Positions 46,799-56,335 of a stretch of DNA of 64,000 nt are shown here, in pieces. The stretch spans positions 1 to 64,000 of the forward strand of contig CAJJAX010000009.1 in the NCBI GenBank assembly GCA_905182155.1. Direction: 5' to 3'. A program made the position numbers and the translations under genes. Under the pieces are notes generated by a model. The model was given only the letters and a program-made list of their open reading frames with translations. It was not told where the DNA came from and ran no database searches. Every line of letters begins with the position of its first letter. Position 1 is the first letter of the stretch. The stretch comes from an uncultured Pseudomonadales bacterium. GTDB taxonomy: Bacteria > Pseudomonadota > Gammaproteobacteria > Pseudomonadales > Azotimanducaceae.

Positions 46799-47127
46799 GG
46801 GCTAATTCTTTAGACGTTCGTTTTTAGTATTACACGTTTGACCCATCGCTGCCCGGCCTGACGAAGGCAAACGCGGCGACCCCTAACGGGCCCGAATCAG
46901 GCCCGCCACCCAAGACCACTGCGCGGGATACAAAACGCGTCAGCGTTGGATGACGTGCAGCCCGTCATGGGTCAAAATGACGCCATCGCTTTGGCGATTA
47001 ACCTAAAACGTTCTAATCCGCCGTTGCCACGCAAGTGACCGCACCATCCAGCCTGGCAAGCAGACTGGTCTCCGGCCGAAACGTCCTGTTATAGTGAGCC
47101 CGAAATAAAATCCTCTGGAGATAAACC
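46799..47127. other. Divergent intergenic region between dipeptidase and carotenoid oxygenase
   Basis: No gene is visible. An extended -10 sequence (TGTTATAGT, TATAGT at 47090-47095) would start transcription about 26 bases before the TTG start codon of the oxygenase. No good -35 box accompanies it. No copy of the CGTCTAGAT operator half-site is present here. Confidence 0.4.
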
Positions 47128-48536
47128 TTGGCACAATCCGACACCGCACGCGCAACGAACTTCTTTCTCGATGGCAACTTTGCGCCCGTTTCAGAGGAGC
47201 GCGATGCCCAAGATATGGTCGTTAATGGCGAAATACCCAAAGATTTAACCGGCCACTTTTTGCGGGTTGGGCCCAATCCCGCGCACATCTTTAATGAGGC
47301 GGCTTATCACACCTTCGATGGTGATGGCATGATTCATGCCATCACGTTTAACGAAGGTGGTGCCCATTACCGAAACCGGTTTGTTCAAACCGAAGGGTTT
47401 AAGCTTGAACAAGCCCATGGCGGCTGGTTGTACAAAGGCATGAACTCGATGATGGACCCAACCCCGTCTGAGCTCCCCAGCGGCGCGCCGAAAAATAAGA
47501 ACCTCGCCAACACGGCCTTTGCGTATCACAACAAGACGCTCTACGCGCTGCATGAACCGTCCCAGCCCACCATTATTGACTTGCCTGAACTGACCACCCA
47601 AGGCGCAACAAATTTTGATGGCAAACTGAAGCACCCCTTCACCGCGCACCCTAAAGTCGATCATTCGAGTGGGGAGATGATGACCTTTGGCTATGCATTC
47701 CAAACGCCTTATGTCAGCTACTCGGTCATCAATGCCGACGGAGAACTGATCCACACGACACCGATTACGATTCAAAGCCGGTATTCATGCATGACTTTGC
47801 GGTGACGGAAAAATACTCGCTGTTTTTAGACTTCCCAATCACGCTGGATATCGAGCGCGCCATTGCCGGCGGCCCAGCCCTAGACTTTGAACCAGAGCAT
47901 GGGGCTCGAATTGGCGTCATGCCGCGTTTTGGCAGTGATCAAGACGTCCGCTGGTTTGACGTGGCAACCGGCTCGGTTGTGCACACGGCGAATGCTTGGG
48001 ATGACGGTGACGACGTTGTATTGCAAGCATCCCGCTCAAAAACCTCCGACATCGCCGGCGCCGGCTTAAACGCTGAAAACCTTGAAGATACGCAAGGGCA
48101 GTTATACGAATGGCGCATTAATTTAGCCACCGGCGTGGTAACAGAGCGCACCCTCAGCGACGTTCGTTGTGACTTTACGCGGGTGAACGACGCGCATGCT
48201 TGCCATCCAACGCGCTATGTCTACGCCGCTGCCTTTAACACTGATCGGCCCTTCAGCTTTGATGGCGTCATGAAGTTCGATAATGAAACCCAAACCACGA
48301 CGACCTTTCATTACGGCGCAAACCGATTCGGTGGCGAGGCAGTCTTTGCGCCAAAAGTGGGCGCCAAAACAGAGGATGACGGTTACCTTGTTTGCTTCGT
48401 GCAAGATGAGGCTGCGCAACAAAGCGAATGTTTGATTTTGGATGCCCAAGACTTGGCAGCAGGGCCCGTTGCCACCGTTATGGTGCCGTATCGGGTGCCC
48501 TACGGCTTCCACGCGACTTGGGTTGGCGATCTTTAA
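47128..48536 (+). CDS. Carotenoid oxygenase (RPE65/CCD family), single frameshift
   Basis: This is an Fe(II) dioxygenase that cleaves a conjugated C=C bond in a carotenoid, apocarotenoid or stilbene. Four iron-binding histidines are in HPFTAHPKVDHS, FMHDFAVTE, VVHTANAWDDGD and GFHATWVGDL. A C is missing at about 47773: restoring ATTCCAAAG gives IPKPVFMHDF and joins the two track ORFs, about 469 residues. The start is TTG at 47128 with GGAG 7 bases upstream. A second family member lies at 51636; they differ enough to have separate substrates. Confidence 0.93.
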
Positions 48537-48565
48537 GCGGCTTGATCACACCGCGCGCAGCTGAA

Positions 48566-48592
48566 GCTGACACCTTTGACAGGGTGTTCAGC
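48566..48592 (+). terminator. Hairpin after carotenoid oxygenase 1 (weak)
   Basis: GCTGACACC and GGGTGTTCAGC pair with one bulge 30 bases after the stop. No U run follows, so termination is uncertain. Confidence 0.3.
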
Positions 48593-48765
48593 GTGCGGGC
48601 ACTTTAATCACGGACCTTGCTTGCTAACCCTGCGAGTGGTCGCTAGCGCCTGAAGCTTGTTTGGGCCATTCGATCGCCAAACTGTCTCTTGAGGAACACG
48701 AGCGCATCCATGTTCGATCTTGATCCAATCTCCGTCACAGGGCCACGCTCGGATACAATGCCTTC

Positions 48766-49998
48766 ATGCTAACAAGACTCATCGCCGCCTTTACGTTTCG
48801 GGATTATCGGATCCTTTGGGTCATGCTGATCATTGGCTCAATTGCCTTCTGGATGCGAATCCTAGGAACAGCCCAGTGGCTGCTTGAGGAAACCGGCTCG
48901 GCCTACATGGTCGGCCTGATTGGGGTTGTACAACTTATTGTGCAACTGCCCATGACCCTGTGGGCCGGCACCTTGGCTGACCGGGTCGATCGTAAACGCC
49001 TAATGTCACTGGCGCATGGCGCAACCGGTGTCTCGCTGTTAACGCTGGGCGTGCTGAGCAGCACCAATGCGCTGACACCCGCCTTAGTTTACGTGGGCAT
49101 CGCAATCACAGCTGGGACCCATATGCTCGCAAGTCCAGCCCGCGGCGCCCTGCTCGCTGCTGTGGTTCCGGAAGGCAAACTGATGCTGGCCTCCTCGACC
49201 GACACCGCCTCCGCAAATGCCGCCGCCATTGTAGGCCCACTCCTATTTGCCGGCATCGTCCTGACAGCAGATCTGACAACCGTCTTCCTAACCGCAGGCT
49301 GTCTTGCGCTGGTCAATGCGATCTTGCCGATGATGCTACGCGTCGATGGTCATGTTGCGGGCAAGCAGGGCGAGGCGCACGATAAGCCATCCCAAATCCA
49401 GCAAACTCGCGCTGGACTGCGGTACGTTGGCTCGCACCCCATTTTGCCGGGCCTTTTTCTCTTAGATGTTGGCATCACGACCGCCTCATTTTATCGAGAG
49501 GTCCTCCCGGTTATCGCTCTGGGTTTGTTCGCCGGCGGCGCCAGTGCAACCGGCATGCTCGGGGCGGCTAATTCTGCAGGGGCAATTCTTGGATCCTTTA
49601 TCGCGCTCGCGCTTGCTGGCGTGAGAGCAAAAGGTATGCTCGTGCTCTACGCCTCCTTTGCCTATGGCGTCATCCTGTTTGGTTTTGGTATCGCGACAAC
49701 GCTCTTGGGCGGCATGTTGATGATTGCGCTGCTCGGCGCCGCCGATGCGGTAACCGTCGCCGTGCGTCAAACGACCGTCTTACTGACAACCCCGGATGAG
49801 ATGCGCGGCCGGGCCTACGCGCTGATGATCCTGGCGGCGCAAACCGCGAACAACATCGGCACGATTTGGGTCGGTTTTTGGGCCGGCGCCATCGGCGCCG
49901 GTAACACCATGGTCATGGGCGGCATTATCTCGATTACGGCGACCGCGGTCATCTGGTATGTCTGGAAACCCATCGGCAGATACCGTTCAGCGGCATAA
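48766..49998 (+). CDS. MFS transporter (EntS/MFS_3-like)
   Basis: This is a 410-residue inner-membrane protein with about 12 helices. The conserved cytoplasmic loop between helices 2 and 3 reads AGTLADRVDRKRLM. It starts with the short FRDYRILW segment common in the MFS_3 group that includes the enterobactin exporter EntS. It likely exports a small organic molecule by proton exchange. It sits between the two carotenoid oxygenases, convergent with the next MFS gene, so it might move a cleavage product, but this is inference. Confidence 0.9.
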   Translation: MLTRLIAAFTFRDYRILWVMLIIGSIAFWMRILGTAQWLLEETGSAYMVGLIGVVQLIVQLPMTLWAGTLADRVDRKRLMSLAHGATGVSLLTLGVLSSTNALTPALVYVGIAITAGTHMLASPARGALLAAVVPEGKLMLASSTDTASANAAAIVGPLLFAGIVLTADLTTVFLTAGCLALVNAILPMMLRVDGHVAGKQGEAHDKPSQIQQTRAGLRYVGSHPILPGLFLLDVGITTASFYREVLPVIALGLFAGGASATGMLGAANSAGAILGSFIALALAGVRAKGMLVLYASFAYGVILFGFGIATTLLGGMLMIALLGAADAVTVAVRQTTVLLTTPDEMRGRAYALMILAAQTANNIGTIWVGFWAGAIGAGNTMVMGGIISITATAVIWYVWKPIGRYRSAA

Positions 49999-50047
49999 CA
50001 AACACGCCTTGCGCTCGCCTCTACCGCCTGGTCGATGATTGAAACCC

Positions 50048-50065
50048 GCCCCCCTGAGAGGGGGC
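50048..50065. terminator. Hairpin between convergent MFS genes
   Basis: CCCCCT and AGGGGG form a tight 6-bp stem with a GAG loop between the two convergent genes. It could stop transcription from both sides, but there is only a short T run on the minus side. Confidence 0.4.
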
Positions 50066-50088
50066 ACGAGCGATAAGTCTCGCTGAAC

Positions 50089-51348
50089 TCAATCAGGTGA
50101 GATTTCCGCAAGCCGCTTGCCTGCCGTTTCGGGCAAGAATAACCAAACCATAACGGGTGCGACGAGCGAAATGGCGCAAAGCACCGCGATCGACGTCCAG
50201 TTTGACTCAAACACCGTGTAAAGCAGGGATACCGCGGTCAATCCAAGAATTCCCGATGCGGTCGCAACAATCGCCTTAAAACCGGTCGCCGTGGAACGGT
50301 ATCGAGTCGGGAACAATTCCGTACCATAACTCGTTGTCGTCACCTCACTGCCCATTAAGAAGAAGATAAGACCCACCCATAAAAACGGTACAAACACCCC
50401 ACCCATGGCATAAAACGTGAGCGCGGCAAGCGCGAACAGACCGGTAAACAAAATGGTGACGGGCCGACGACCGTATCGATCACTCAGCCACCCCGCAAGC
50501 GGATTTCCAATGATCGCCAGGGCGCCGCCCGCCAGGTTAAGCATTGCGACATTTGAGGGCTCCCACCCGTGCACATCGAGTAAATACTTTGGCGCAAAGA
50601 AAGCGGCCGTGCTGCCAGCAAGCATCAGGGCGAACACCGCGCCAAAAAGACCTATCGTACGCTTGGGTAGGTGGGTAAACAGATCGACAATGTTTTGCAT
50701 TACCGGTTCGTGGACCTGCACCTCCGCCCTAAATTGCTCGGTTTCGGGGAGACTATGGCGCCAATAAGCGATGAACAGTAACGGAATCAACCCGACCGCA
50801 TACAAAGACCGCCAACCGTAGGGCACGTAGTCCACGAATCCGAACATCACCGCCGCAAATCCTGAACCGCAAGCGGCCACAGCGCCCAGAGCGCCGATAC
50901 CCCAACCTCTATGTTTGGGCGAAAACTCCTCAGCAATCACGACCGCCGCAATCAATACTTCAGCGGTTCCAAAGCATCTCGCGAACATCTGGAACACAAC
51001 AAACGCCTCTGCGTTAGGTGACACCGCCGTCGCCCCAGTAAAGAGGGTATACCCAACGACTGTGATCAATAGAATCAATCGTCGACCGTATCGATCCGCC
51101 GCTATTGCGAGAAAAACCGCTAAAAACGAGCCTGCTCTAACGAAGGCCCCCAAGAATCCAACATCCGATTCTGCAATGAGAAGTTCAGCTTGTATCTTGG
51201 TGAGGTTTAAGGAAAACAGGTACATATCGTACTGCTCGAAAAACGACACCGCTGACAGCAAGCCAAGCAGCTTCCACTGGTGCTTGCTTAATTCAGGTGG
51301 CCGCCCCAGAAAAGGCGCAAATCGATACCAAAACGGGACGTTACTCAT
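50089..51348 (-). CDS. MFS transporter (metabolite:H+ symporter type)
   Basis: I take the ATG at 51348 as start (419 residues), since the 16 extra residues in the track are not family-like. It has about 12 helices. AADRYGRRLILL is the helix 2-3 loop, GWLSDRYGRRPVTI its repeat in the second half, and SFFEQYDMYLFSLNL lies in helix 1, as in the sugar/aromatic-acid:H+ symporters. It could import an aromatic or sugar acid. It lies downstream of carotenoid oxygenase 2 on the same strand with a gap of about 290 bases. Confidence 0.9.
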   Translation of the reverse strand: MSNVPFWYRFAPFLGRPPELSKHQWKLLGLLSAVSFFEQYDMYLFSLNLTKIQAELLIAESDVGFLGAFVRAGSFLAVFLAIAADRYGRRLILLITVVGYTLFTGATAVSPNAEAFVVFQMFARCFGTAEVLIAAVVIAEEFSPKHRGWGIGALGAVAACGSGFAAVMFGFVDYVPYGWRSLYAVGLIPLLFIAYWRHSLPETEQFRAEVQVHEPVMQNIVDLFTHLPKRTIGLFGAVFALMLAGSTAAFFAPKYLLDVHGWEPSNVAMLNLAGGALAIIGNPLAGWLSDRYGRRPVTILFTGLFALAALTFYAMGGVFVPFLWVGLIFFLMGSEVTTTSYGTELFPTRYRSTATGFKAIVATASGILGLTAVSLLYTVFESNWTSIAVLCAISLVAPVMVWLFLPETAGKRLAEISPD

Positions 51349-51635
51349 GTTGAAAATTCCCCTTTTCGGCAATGGGACCTGACCAGCCAGGTTCAATATT
51401 TTTTGCGGTCAGCATTGGTCGCTCTCGAACAAGTTCAAAAATTAAGGCGCAACCGATTCGACCTTATTGGTTGGGGCGGCAAGGCACCGTGCCTCGTTGA
51501 TTGCTTTCAAATGAGGAATCCCGGAGCGTGTGCCGCGAGGCGCGCTCGAGCCCAAAAACTTGAGGGACTTGAGACAACGCCAGGTTAAATCTGCGTTAAA
51601 GCCCAACAAGCCTTTATTGGCCATTCAACACGTGG

Positions 51636-53006
51636 TTAGTCGGCTACAAAATTTCCATGAAAACCAAATGGCACCCGTGCATTGAGTTTAACGATGGCCA
51701 GTGGTTTCGCCTCGAGATCCTGCGCATCAATAATGTGCAGTTCACTTAACTGGGTGTCGCCATTGTAGATAACGGACAATAGGTAACCGGCATCTTCTGC
51801 TTCGCCGTTTGAAGAGGCTACAAACACAGGCTCGCCACCCGCGCAGTTGTCGCCAACGCGATAGGTTTGTGTGGTGCCCGCCTTAAGGTCAAATTTGACC
51901 AGATCTGAGAACCCATGCACGCCGCCGGTCTTCAAGGCATAGCCGTACCGGTGTGGGTAACATTCAACATTAGGATTCACTCTAGGAAACTCCAGGTCGA
52001 TGTCACTCAAAACCGTTGTGGCCACGGTGCCAGCAGCTGGATCGATGACCCACCGTACCAAGCTAGCTCCTTGCTCGTAATTATCATCCCCCGGCGCCGT
52101 CATCATCTTGTGATACCGCACAACATCCATGACAATTTTATCGCCATCGTCGTAACTGTTCAGGGGGTGAAAAACGTAACAAGGCTCAATATCGATCCAC
52201 TGCACGGTGTCTGAATCACTTGAGCGGTTCAGGATGCCTAATCGGGCTTGATGCGCATCAAGCCATTGGAAGGGAAAGGAAAACCCTTTCTCCACCAACG
52301 CCAAATCGAAGACCACAGGCAGGTCCATAAAGACAACGCGTGTCTCAGTCACGCCAAAATCGTGCATCATGACTGCAGCGGGCAGTTCGATATCGATACT
52401 TTTGAGTAGTTCACCGCTCGCGGAGGCTTGATGATAGCGCAGGAACGGCGCAAACATTTCATAGCCGAAAAACAACATCTCGCCCGTGCGGCCATCGACT
52501 TTTGGATGCGCGGTCATACTGCTCGCGAGTTTTCCCGCGTAATCAAAGAGGCCTTTTGTCTCAAGTTGTCGATCCAGTTCATAGGGAAGCCCAACCTCCG
52601 GCAAGGCTAAAACTCGGCCACCGTGGCCGATGACATTCACATTGCCGGAACTCTGGATCATCAACTCGACCTGACTGCCCCCTGTTGCGGCGGGCAGGCC
52701 CGTTTTTTCAGCCAGCGCCTTGGTTCTAACCCACCGATTGCGATAGCTTTTCGCCTGGCCATTGCTCAGGTGAATGGCGTGCAGCATCGCGTCACCCGTG
52801 AACCAATGGTGGTTGGGCCCGGGGGCGACTGGATTAGGGCCCGAACGCAGCAGAGTGCCTTGCAGATTTTCTGGAATCGAACCGATGACCTCTAAATGAT
52901 CAAAGCTGTTTTCGATGTCAACCGGTGCAAAATTACCCTGTAAAACAGGATTGTCCTGCACCTGAAGCGCTTTGTTGTCGATTAACGTGTTTAATAATTC
53001 TGACAT
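51636..53006 (-). CDS. Carotenoid oxygenase (CCD/lignostilbene dioxygenase family), intact
   Basis: This 456-residue Fe(II) dioxygenase has its four metal histidines in MTAHPKVDGRT, MMHDFGVTE, VFHPLNSYDDGD and GFHGNFVAD at the very end. LRSGPNPVAPGPNHHWFTGDAMLHAI is the conserved N-terminal blade. It cleaves a double bond in an apocarotenoid or a stilbene; lignostilbene-type bacterial enzymes are about the same length. It is very likely controlled by the TetR protein encoded just upstream, because an operator surrounds its promoter (53075-53115). Confidence 0.94.
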   Translation of the reverse strand: MSELLNTLIDNKALQVQDNPVLQGNFAPVDIENSFDHLEVIGSIPENLQGTLLRSGPNPVAPGPNHHWFTGDAMLHAIHLSNGQAKSYRNRWVRTKALAEKTGLPAATGGSQVELMIQSSGNVNVIGHGGRVLALPEVGLPYELDRQLETKGLFDYAGKLASSMTAHPKVDGRTGEMLFFGYEMFAPFLRYHQASASGELLKSIDIELPAAVMMHDFGVTETRVVFMDLPVVFDLALVEKGFSFPFQWLDAHQARLGILNRSSDSDTVQWIDIEPCYVFHPLNSYDDGDKIVMDVVRYHKMMTAPGDDNYEQGASLVRWVIDPAAGTVATTVLSDIDLEFPRVNPNVECYPHRYGYALKTGGVHGFSDLVKFDLKAGTTQTYRVGDNCAGGEPVFVASSNGEAEDAGYLLSVIYNGDTQLSELHIIDAQDLEAKPLAIVKLNARVPFGFHGNFVAD

Positions 53007-53074
53007 CGGTTCTACCTTTTTGACGGGTCATTTGTATTGTGTGCGCAGCATGCCAAAATCAGAGATCTTGTCGC

Positions 53075-53115
53075 CGTCTAGATCTCTATTCTGACCCATA
53101 TCTAGACGATGTCAA
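53075..53115 (-). promoter_or_regulatory. Promoter flanked by a perfect TetR-type operator, upstream of carotenoid oxygenase 2
   Basis: On the minus strand, TTGACA (53110-53115) is followed after 16 bases by CAGAAT (53088-53093). A perfect 9-bp inverted repeat brackets the -10: CGTCTAGAT/ATCTAGACG at 53100-53108, inside the spacer right behind the -35, and at 53075-53083, near the transcription start. Protein bound to both half-sites would block RNA polymerase. The TetR gene upstream is the obvious partner. Confidence 0.7.
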
Positions 53116-53312
53116 GTTTCATTTTAGGCGTCAATTCATGACGCGAGGCCTGAAGACAAAAGCATTCACCAATAGCGCGATCTTACGCCTGGGTTCATTC
53201 GATTGGCGATGGCGTCGCAAGCTTAAAACCTATCGAGCGACACTGGGCGGGATTCACGCCCAACTGATAAGTGATGGGTGCAGGCGGTTAAAAAGATCGC
53301 GCGGTTGCGGCT

Positions 53313-53942
53313 TTAGACTGCCCGCTGCTGCAAAAGATTCGAAAGACGATCTGAGTTTTCTCGCATTATTTTAAAGTGGGCGTCGTCTGGGATCATGCTC
53401 AGTTGGCCTTCGAGACGAAGATGCGCGTAGCCATGGATGTAGCACCAACCGATGAGAATGTCTTTGATGACGGGGTTGCCTTTGCCAGAGACTTCAGACA
53501 GTAGAGAAATTTCGGGTTCGCCGCGCTGACGCAGAATCACATTGGTAAGCTCGATTAATGTCTCAGCCATCGCCGTGGGTGGTGACTCAACGCTGTAGGC
53601 CAATAGATCCTTACGAAACATGATCCTGAAATGTTCCGGATAGGTTTCTGCAAACTCAACATAGGCCAGGCCTGTCGCGTACATTTCCTCATGCAAATCA
53701 CCAACAACCGACTTCAATTTTTCCTGCAGTAGGGCCACGAGTCGCTCATAACCGCGTGCAGCGACGGCGGTCAGTAATGCATTAACGTCCCCAAAATGGT
53801 GCGCGGGCGCCGCATGAGAAACCTTTGCAAGACGCGCACACGCGCGCATTGTAAAACCCTGCAATCCCTCACGCAGCAATAAGGCATCGGCTGCATCCAG
53901 CAGGGCATTTTTAAGATCACCGTGGTGATAAACCGATTTCAT
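53313..53942 (-). CDS. TetR/AcrR family transcriptional regulator
   Basis: I set the start at Met5 of the track ORF (53942), giving 209 residues. The N-terminal helix-turn-helix is typical: DAADALLLREGLQGFTMRACARLAKVSHAAPAHHFGDVNALL. The C-terminal part (ATGLAYVEFAETYPEHFRIMFRKDLL) matches the TetR_C_33/WHG-type ligand domain. It lies just upstream of carotenoid oxygenase 2 on the same strand, and the intervening region carries a palindrome over the oxygenase promoter, so it probably represses that gene until a hydrophobic ligand binds. Confidence 0.92.
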   Translation of the reverse strand: MKSVYHHGDLKNALLDAADALLLREGLQGFTMRACARLAKVSHAAPAHHFGDVNALLTAVAARGYERLVALLQEKLKSVVGDLHEEMYATGLAYVEFAETYPEHFRIMFRKDLLAYSVESPPTAMAETLIELTNVILRQRGEPEISLLSEVSGKGNPVIKDILIGWCYIHGYAHLRLEGQLSMIPDDAHFKIMRENSDRLSNLLQQRAV

Positions 53943-54088
53943 TAAATCTCTCAATCCTATTTAGGCCTCAAAACCAGATCGGCAGCCCCTTAATGCACTT
54001 CGGGTCCCAGACGTCTTTCTTGAGGATACTGCAGGGCGCCTGACGCGTCGCCAAGGTGGCCTCAAGACAATCACCGTCAAGGATACCG

Positions 54089-54883
54089 CTAGTTATATCC
54101 AGTCGACTCGACTGCCGCAACGCCCGTATCACCCCTGGCCGATCGCAGCTCTTGTCGCGCAAGCCTTGCCATGAAACCACTATCGGTGCCCAGCGTGACG
54201 AGGTTAAAGCCCATTTTAAGGTAACGTTTTGAGTAATCGAGACTGCCTGTGTGGATACCGGCGGCGATGCCGGCAGTTTTACAGACCGATTGAATTTTCG
54301 CAACGGCTTCAACGTGTTTTGGATCTTCAAAGGCCATCGGCCCCAAACCCAAGGCGTAACTGAGGTCTGAAGGACCAATATAGATTGCATCCAAGCCCGG
54401 TGTTGCTGCGATGTCTTCGAGGTTATCCAGCCCTTCTTTGGTTTCAATCATGGCGATGCAGGCAATTTCAGAATTCGCTTCTTCGGCATAGTTTTTGCCG
54501 CCATACATCGCTGCCCGAATGGGACCAAATGAGCGCATACCCTCCGGCGGGTAGCGGCAGGCCGCCACCGATTTTTCAGCTTCCGCACGATTATTAATGA
54601 GCGGCACGATCACGCCATAAGCACCGGCATCGAGCGCTTTCATAATCTCAGCAGGTTCATTCCAGGGTACTCTAACAAACGGAATCGTTTGCGTGGTTGA
54701 GATCGCAGGCAACATCACTTTCACATCTTGGTAGTCCAGCAAGCCATGCTGCATATCGATGCAGAGCCAGTCGAAGCCGATGTGCGCCATGGTTTCAGCC
54801 GTAAACGCATCGCCAATCGACAGCCAGCCGCCGATGGTTTGCTTGCCTTGCCGCCAGCCCCGTAACACATGATTTTCTCTCAT
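54089..54883 (-). CDS. HpaI/HpcH family 2-oxo acid aldolase
   Basis: This 264-residue class II aldolase resembles 4-hydroxy-2-oxoheptanedioate and 2-dehydro-3-deoxyglucarate aldolases. GGWLSIGDAFTAETMAHIGFDWLCIDMQHG holds the base His at its end; VRVPWNEPAEIMKALDAGAYGVIVPLINN and AMIETKEGLDNLEDIAATPGLDAIYIGPSDLS supply the Arg and the Glu/Asp metal ligands. It splits a 4-hydroxy-2-oxo acid into pyruvate and an aldehyde, a common last step in aromatic or sugar-acid breakdown. The start is the second Met (54883). Confidence 0.9.
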   Translation of the reverse strand: MRENHVLRGWRQGKQTIGGWLSIGDAFTAETMAHIGFDWLCIDMQHGLLDYQDVKVMLPAISTTQTIPFVRVPWNEPAEIMKALDAGAYGVIVPLINNRAEAEKSVAACRYPPEGMRSFGPIRAAMYGGKNYAEEANSEIACIAMIETKEGLDNLEDIAATPGLDAIYIGPSDLSYALGLGPMAFEDPKHVEAVAKIQSVCKTAGIAAGIHTGSLDYSKRYLKMGFNLVTLGTDSGFMARLARQELRSARGDTGVAAVESTGYN

Positions 54884-55122
54884 CAATACATCCTTAGTGA
54901 TCGCCTGGCAAAAAGACTTGCTGCTGCGCTAACCTCAAGTTGGCGCAAGGCATGGCACGCGCTGTCATGAGCCGCGCTGTTTTATGGCATCTTCACAACG
55001 CTGCCCAGCCAAATGCTGGTGACCGTTTTTCGACACGCTGCATCACACTGAGCAGGCAAGACCGCGCTCGCAATAACCCGGAGCGCCGGCTTAAGACGCC
55101 CAATGAAGCGCGCAAATCGCGA

Positions 55123-56332
55123 TTAACCGGATGCCGTTGGCACCTCGCTAAAGGGGATGCCCTTGTCGACTCGAATATCTTGCGGCATGCCCAGCACCCG
55201 CTCGGCGATAATGTTCGCCATGATCTCGTCCGTGCCGCCTGCGATCCGTAGACCTGGCGAGGCCATATAGGTTGCTTGAAACAAGCCCGCGCGCTCGGAC
55301 AATTTTTCGTCCCAAATCACACCGGACTGCTCCAGCAAATCCAGCGCAAAGCTCGCCATATCTTGTTGTTTGGGTGCCCCAACGAGTTTCCGATGGAATT
55401 TTCTGGTCCAGGAATTTCGCCACGAGAAATCGCTGTCATTGACCGATAACCGGTAAAACGCAGACCAGACTCTTGCACATACCAGTTAGCCAACTTCGCC
55501 GAACCGAAGGATCTTCGATTGCTGGCCGGTCACCCAAATCAACAGACTGGGCAAGCTCGAAAACAGAATCAAAATTAACGCCGCCACCACCACCGCCGAT
55601 CGACGCGCGCTCATTCATAAGCGTTGTCAGCGCAACCTGCCAGCCCTGCCCCACATTGCCTAACCGCTGCGCATCGGGAATGCGAACATCGGTAAAATAC
55701 ACTTCATTGAAGTTCGCGCCGCCAGAAATTTGCCGAATGGGCTTGATCTCAATTCCGGGTGATTTCATATCTAAGAAGAAATAGGTTAACCCTTGGTGTT
55801 TCGGCGCCTCGGGGTCGGTTCTTAAAACCAGCACGCCGAAGTCGGAGTAATGCGCACCCGAGGTCCAAATCTTTTGACCGTTGACAATCCAGTCATCGCC
55901 ATCCTTCACGCCTTTGGTGCGAAGCGCTGCAAGGTCCGAGCCGCCCGCCGGCTCACTGAACAACTGGCACCACACGTCCTCGCCACTGGCCAACGGCGGC
56001 ATAAAGCGCTGATTTTGTTCTTCGGTCGCCCACGTCATCATGGTTGGCGCGCACATCCCTTGACCAATGGCGAAGATGCCCGCTGGGGTATCAAACTTGG
56101 CTTCTTCTTGATTGAAGATCACCTGATCGATTGCGCTGGCATCTCGACCACCATGCGCTTTGGGCCAACGAATGCAGGCCCAACCGGCATCATGCTTTTT
56201 CTTTTGCCAAAGTTTCGCGCGCCCAATGTAATCCATTCCAGCAAGCTCAGGCTCATCCGGTACATTCGCCGCTAACCAGCTCTGAACTTCGGCTCGAAAT
56301 TCTGCTTCTTGAGGGGTGTCATTAAAATCCAT
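55123..56332 (-). CDS. Acyl-CoA dehydrogenase, catalytic subunit-like, two homopolymer frameshifts
   Basis: This FAD enzyme introduces the alpha-beta double bond in an acyl-CoA. WCQLFSEPAGGSDLAAL and VNGQKIWTSGAHYSDFGVLVLRTD are standard. The likely catalytic Glu is E241 in LMNERASIGGG, the isovaleryl-CoA-dehydrogenase-type position. Two breaks near the end are homopolymer losses: GGG to GG at about 55499 (restores VRAKLANWYVQESGLRF) and AAAA to AAA at about 55388 (restores SIGKLVGAPKQQDMASF). The end has IAGGTDEIMANIIAERVLG. About 403 residues restored. It starts 3 bases after the partner dehydrogenase gene. Confidence 0.92.
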
Positions 56333-56335
56333 ATT

